From NCBI GenBank assembly GCA_021820825.1, contig JAKADD010000109.1, forward strand, positions 1 through 7,710: DNA of 7,710 nucleotides, in the 5' to 3' direction. Below are positions 5,398 through 7,710 of the stretch, in pieces (positions within the stretch are counted from its first letter, which is position 1; every line of letters starts with the position of its first letter). Made by a program: the position numbers and the translations under genes. Source of the DNA: Bacillota bacterium (GTDB lineage: Bacteria; Bacillota; Bacilli; Alicyclobacillales; SLC66). The notes beneath the pieces were generated by a model, which had not been told where the DNA came from, made no database searches, and was given only the letters and a program-made list of their open reading frames with translations.

Positions 5398-5428
5398 CCA
5401 CATCGGCGCACACCGATGTGGCTTTTCG
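5398..5428 (+). terminator. Intrinsic terminator downstream of the hydrolase gene
   Basis: CCACATCGG (5398-5406) and CCGATGTGG (5413-5421) form a perfect 9-bp stem with a 6-base loop, followed by CTTTTCGT. The strength and position between convergent genes support termination of plus-strand transcripts from the riboswitch-hydrolase unit. The minus-strand side has no T-run. Confidence 0.75.
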
Positions 5429-5487
5429 TTCTCGTTCCAATGTTCTACGTTGCACTGTCAATACTTCAATAGCCATCCAGAAACACT

Positions 5488-6213
5488 TCACAGCGTCACG
5501 TACGCAGACAGTTTTTCCAGCAGCGTTGGACCGATTCCATGCACAAGCCGCAATTGAACAAGAGAAGAAAACATTCCGTGAGTTACCCTGTAAGACAGAA
5601 TGGCCTGCGCCTTCTTCGCTCCGATGCCAGGCAATTCTTCCAGCATCAGCAAATCGGAGCGGTTGATATTGATGCGTTCCCCCGGCTGCAATTTGTTTTT
5701 TCGACTGTGTCTGGAGCGCGCAGAGACCGGAATGGGTATCGTTCCAGCGCCTGACTCGGCAGCGCCTATACTTTGCGGCGCTGCCGCCTTCCCCGCCGGA
5801 CCGGCATGTACCTGAATGTTCTCGGGAACAACGATCTGTGTTCCGTCCTCCAGCATCGCCGCCAGATTGATGGCGGCAAGATCCGCAGCAGACGTGGCTC
5901 CGCCAGCTGCGTGAATCGCCGTCACAACCCTGGCATCGAGAGGCAGATGATAGATGCCTGGACGTTTCACCGCCCCCGTGATGTAGACTGTCATGCGCTG
6001 GCCGGCGCTTCCGAGGGCGACGGTCGCAGATTCCCCGCGCCGTGTCTGCGCAGTGCCTGTGGCATGTGAATCTCCTGCCGGAGCAGAACCCGGAACTGGT
6101 CCAGCCGCCGCAAACCAACCACCGTGAGTAAAGTACATAATCCATGCAATCAACAGAAAGGCGCTGAAAATCCACAGCAGATTGCGCTCCGGCCGACGCA
6201 TTGCAGGCACCAT
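5488..6213 (-). CDS. comEA: ComEA: membrane-anchored DNA receptor for transformation
   Basis: ComEA binds incoming double-stranded DNA outside the membrane and hands it to ComEC. The 241-aa protein shows an N-terminal membrane anchor (NLLWIFSAFLLIAWIMYF, 11-28), a low-complexity Ala/Gly/Pro linker (about 31-70), an SLBB domain (about 73-131; MTVYITGAVKRPGIYHLP at 74-91, then DGTQIVVP), a second linker (about 132-178), and a C-terminal helix-hairpin-helix pair (181-241) with ININRSD, LPGIGAKKAQAI and VHGIGPTLLEKL, which contacts the DNA backbone. The order anchor-SLBB-HhH is that of B. subtilis ComEA. The frame is open upstream to 6318, but the ATG at 6213 is chosen because GAGGGAGAG stands before it and the anchor follows. 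The gene is on the same strand as comEC but separated from it by the plus-strand hydrolase gene, so the two probably need separate promoters. comEB is missing between them. Confidence 0.93.
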   Translation of the reverse strand: MVPAMRRPERNLLWIFSAFLLIAWIMYFTHGGWFAAAGPVPGSAPAGDSHATGTAQTRRGESATVALGSAGQRMTVYITGAVKRPGIYHLPLDARVVTAIHAAGGATSAADLAAINLAAMLEDGTQIVVPENIQVHAGPAGKAAAPQSIGAAESGAGTIPIPVSARSRHSRKNKLQPGERININRSDLLMLEELPGIGAKKAQAILSYRVTHGMFSSLVQLRLVHGIGPTLLEKLSAYVTL

Positions 6214-6280
6214 ACATCTCTCCCTCGCGTATTGTTCATAGATGCCTGTTCGCGCTGACCCGCTCCACTCCTCTTTACAA

Positions 6281-6304
6281 TTGGCTGTTTTACAAAACAG
6301 CCAA
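6281..6304. repeat. 24-bp palindrome between comEA and mntR
   Basis: TTGGCTGTTTT (6281-6291) and AAAACAGCCAA (6294-6304) are perfect 11-bp complements separated by two bases. It lies in the 196-bp divergent gap, 67 bases upstream of the comEA start and 105 upstream of the mntR start. No T-run follows on either strand, so a terminator is unlikely. Candidate roles are an operator for comEA or mntR, or an RNA hairpin in the comEA leader. It does not resemble a B. subtilis MntR box as I know it, nor a ComK box with its A-run/T-run pattern. Confidence 0.6.
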
Positions 6305-6370
6305 CGCGAAAACCGCATGAGCGGATGACGGATATCAATTCCAGCCCATGCACCGGGGATTCAAATGTAG

Positions 6371-6376
6371 TACAAT
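6371..6376 (+). promoter_or_regulatory. Possible -10 element for mntR
   Basis: TACAAT matches the -10 consensus at five of six positions and is 33 bases before the chosen mntR start. No good -35 hexamer lies at the right distance upstream, so the promoter is weak, activator-dependent, or not real. Confidence 0.3.
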
Positions 6377-6409
6377 AAGGCGGAAACGTCAGGGAAAGTG
6401 GGTGACTGC

Positions 6410-6883
6410 GTGCTGACACCCAGCATGGAGGATTACCTTGAGAAAATTTATGAACTGATGAAGGACAAGGGCTATGCCAGGGTGTCCGATATTGCAGTCT
6501 CACTCTCGGTGCAACCGTCTTCCGTCACCAAGATGCTGCAAAAACTGGATGAACAGGAATACGTCACATACGAAAAATACCGTGGGATCGTTCTGACCAA
6601 GTCTGGCGAGCAGATGGGGCGAGCCATGAAACAGCGGCACAGCATGCTGGAGGATCTGCTTCGCATGCTTGGGCTGGAAGAGGAAATCATTCGTGTCGAT
6701 GTCGAAGGGATCGAACACCACGTCAGTCCGCAGACATTGGGCGAACTGACGAGTCTGGTTGAATTTTTCCAAAACAACCCTGATATCTTGCATGCGTTCG
6801 CTTCGCACCGATTTGGCCGCGCAACTGAAGACACCCCCGCTGAAATCCCCGCTAACTTAGGGAGACTGAGTGACGATGAGTAA
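6410..6883 (+). CDS. mntR: MntR: manganese-responsive DtxR-family transcriptional repressor
   Basis: MntR is a cytoplasmic Mn2+ sensor that, when metal-bound, represses manganese uptake genes such as mntH and mntABCD (and in B. subtilis activates efflux genes). The 157-aa product has the winged helix (about 1-70, with GYARVSDIAVSLSVQPSSVTK as the helix-turn-helix region at 21-41) and the dimerisation/metal domain after it. With the GTG at 6410 as start, all six metal ligands known from B. subtilis MntR fall at identical positions: Asp8, Glu11, His77, Glu99, Glu102 and His103. This, plus GGGTGA four bases upstream, decides the start over the GTG at 6398. Asp8 and the EGIEHH motif favour a manganese over an iron regulator. 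A C-terminal tail of about 15 residues exceeds the 142-aa B. subtilis protein. It faces yqeM with a 21-bp gap and diverges from comEA; no manganese transporter gene is visible nearby. Confidence 0.92.
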   Translation: MLTPSMEDYLEKIYELMKDKGYARVSDIAVSLSVQPSSVTKMLQKLDEQEYVTYEKYRGIVLTKSGEQMGRAMKQRHSMLEDLLRMLGLEEEIIRVDVEGIEHHVSPQTLGELTSLVEFFQNNPDILHAFASHRFGRATEDTPAEIPANLGRLSDDE

Positions 6884-6904
6884 TCCATGCGACTCACGCC
6901 GACG

Positions 6905-7710
6905 TCAGCGCGCAAGGAAGAACCAGCGCAGCGCCGTGTCCAGACTCTCCTCAGAGATGGCGCGTGTGTAGATTGATTCCCGCCGAACGCCTGGGTCTCC
7001 TGCTTGTGTCAGAGCTTTTGCCCGTTCATCCCCCCACGCAAAAGAAAGATCCCCAGCCACATGCACCTCCGCAAATCCCGCACGGTCAAGCGCAGACACA
7101 ACATCCGGCAAGAGGAAGGCCCGCTGTCGATGTTCTTCGTCAAAGCGGCGGTAGAGTTCAGCGCGCGACCGGGCAAAGAGCGTCAGGTCATAGACGACGG
7201 TCAGCGAAGACAGATCGACAGCCGTATTCATCAGCGCCACGGCGTCCGGGTTAACGTCATAGTACACGTTGTTGCCAATGTGCTGCACAATTTTATGGGG
7301 GGAGTGAAGATCAAACAGAAACAGGCCGCCTGGTTTGACGGCGCGACGAACCGCCGTAAAGGAAGCAACCAATTCCTCCATAGTCAGCACATAACTCAGC
7401 ACATCACAAAATGCCACACAGCCATCCGCCTGCCGAGGCACGCGCAGGTCGGCGGCAGACGCCTGCAAAAACGTTACGCGATGAGCGGCGTAAGCCATGC
7501 GCTCCGCCGCCAATGTCAACATCTGTTCGGCAGGATCGACGCCCGTAACAAAGCGCGCCCTTTCAAGCAGAGCAGGCATCAATGCGCCCGTGCCGCAGCC
7601 CAGATCGATAATGCTGGCAGGAACGACGCCCGTATACGCCAGCGCATCGTCAAAAATAGACAGAAAACGCTCGTAAGGCACATCCCGCATCAAACGGTCA
7701 TAAACAGCCG
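6905..7710 (-). CDS. yqeM: YqeM-like class I SAM-dependent methyltransferase, 5' end cut by the right edge
   Basis: A class I SAM-dependent methyltransferase; the substrate is not known. The frame stays open to the right edge, and translated upstream of the first possible start it reads AVYDRLMRDVPYERF, which matches the YqeM N-terminal pattern (F-A-x-VYD-x-LM), so roughly the first ten residues lie outside the window. Seen: SAM-binding motif I IIDLGCGTG, the motif II acid in VTGVDPAEQML, CDVLSYV, VKPGGLFLFDLHSPHKI and, in the insert that defines YqeM, LYRRFDEEHRQRAF. The stop is a TGA at 6905-6907. In B. subtilis yqeM lies just upstream of the comE operon, on the same strand; that order is kept here, with mntR inserted. 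It converges on mntR with only 21 bases between stops and no visible terminator. Confidence 0.85.
   Translation of the reverse strand, partial: AVYDRLMRDVPYERFLSIFDDALAYTGVVPASIIDLGCGTGALMPALLERARFVTGVDPAEQMLTLAAERMAYAAHRVTFLQASAADLRVPRQADGCVAFCDVLSYVLTMEELVASFTAVRRAVKPGGLFLFDLHSPHKIVQHIGNNVYYDVNPDAVALMNTAVDLSSLTVVYDLTLFARSRAELYRRFDEEHRQRAFLLPDVVSALDRAGFAEVHVAGDLSFAWGDERAKALTQAGDPGVRRESIYTRAISEESLDTALRWFFLAR

Noticed and set aside
5263..5472. Plus-strand 69-aa frame after the hydrolase gene, ending in a hydrophobic stretch
   Set aside because: No SD, overlaps four hairpins including a terminator, and the composition looks like translated structure; I regard it as chance.
5303..6217. Long minus-strand 304-aa frame overlapping comEA
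   Set aside because: Cys/Arg/Ser-rich frame-shadow of comEA, whose own frame shows clear SLBB and HhH motifs.
6214..6318. Longer comEA start at 6318, adding 35 residues
   Set aside because: It would place the 24-bp palindrome in coding sequence and put a charged, Cys-containing segment ahead of the membrane anchor; the ATG at 6213 has a clear GAGGGAGAG SD.
6884..6904. Terminator between convergent mntR and yqeM
   Set aside because: Only 21 bases with no inverted repeat or T-run; any termination must occur inside the opposing gene.

Overview
The window looks like a chromosomal segment of a low- to mid-GC Gram-positive (Bacilli-type) bacterium. By eye base composition is near 50-55% GC. Start codons include GTG and TTG, Shine-Dalgarno sites are purine-rich, and the gene set (yqeM, comEA, comEC, holA, mntR, a c-di-AMP riboswitch) is typical of Bacillales. 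An Alicyclobacillaceae-like host would fit, but that placement is inference and the sequence alone does not prove it.

Most genes are on the minus strand, so transcription of the main block runs right to left: yqeM (cut by the right edge), comEA, comEC, a 62-aa unknown gene, a type II NADH:quinone dehydrogenase, holA, and the first codons of another gene cut by the left edge. This is the backbone of the late-competence/holA locus known from Bacillus subtilis (yqeM-comER-comEA-comEB-comEC-yqzM-holA). Here comER, comEB and yqzM are absent. Two plus-strand genes sit inside the block: mntR (manganese-responsive repressor) between yqeM and comEA, and a secreted NlpC/P60 peptidoglycan hydrolase between comEA and comEC. 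An NDH-2 gene precedes holA and overlaps it by four bases.

The hydrolase gene has the clearest regulation: a good sigma-A type promoter, a ydaO/yuaA (c-di-AMP) riboswitch aptamer directly after the start site, then a TTG start with its own SD. The aptamer leaves almost no room for a terminator, so control at translation initiation is likely. The intergenic regions are unusually rich in inverted repeats: three different ones upstream of the NDH-2 gene (including a three-copy 11-bp element at about 20-bp spacing), one 24-bp palindrome between comEA and mntR, and a run of four hairpins in the convergent gap between the hydrolase and comEA.

Functionally the window mixes DNA uptake (ComEA binds DNA at the cell surface, ComEC is the membrane channel), replication (HolA, clamp loader delta), respiration (NDH-2), metal homeostasis (MntR) and cell wall turnover. 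The main oddity among the proteins is ComEC: it ends after the membrane 'competence' domain, has no C-terminal metallo-beta-lactamase domain, and carries SGAT where the usual motif reads SGLH. I see no mobile element, CRISPR array, tRNA or rRNA. I did not find a convincing wholly new system; the best leads are the unexplained operator-like repeats and the structured intergenic regions.
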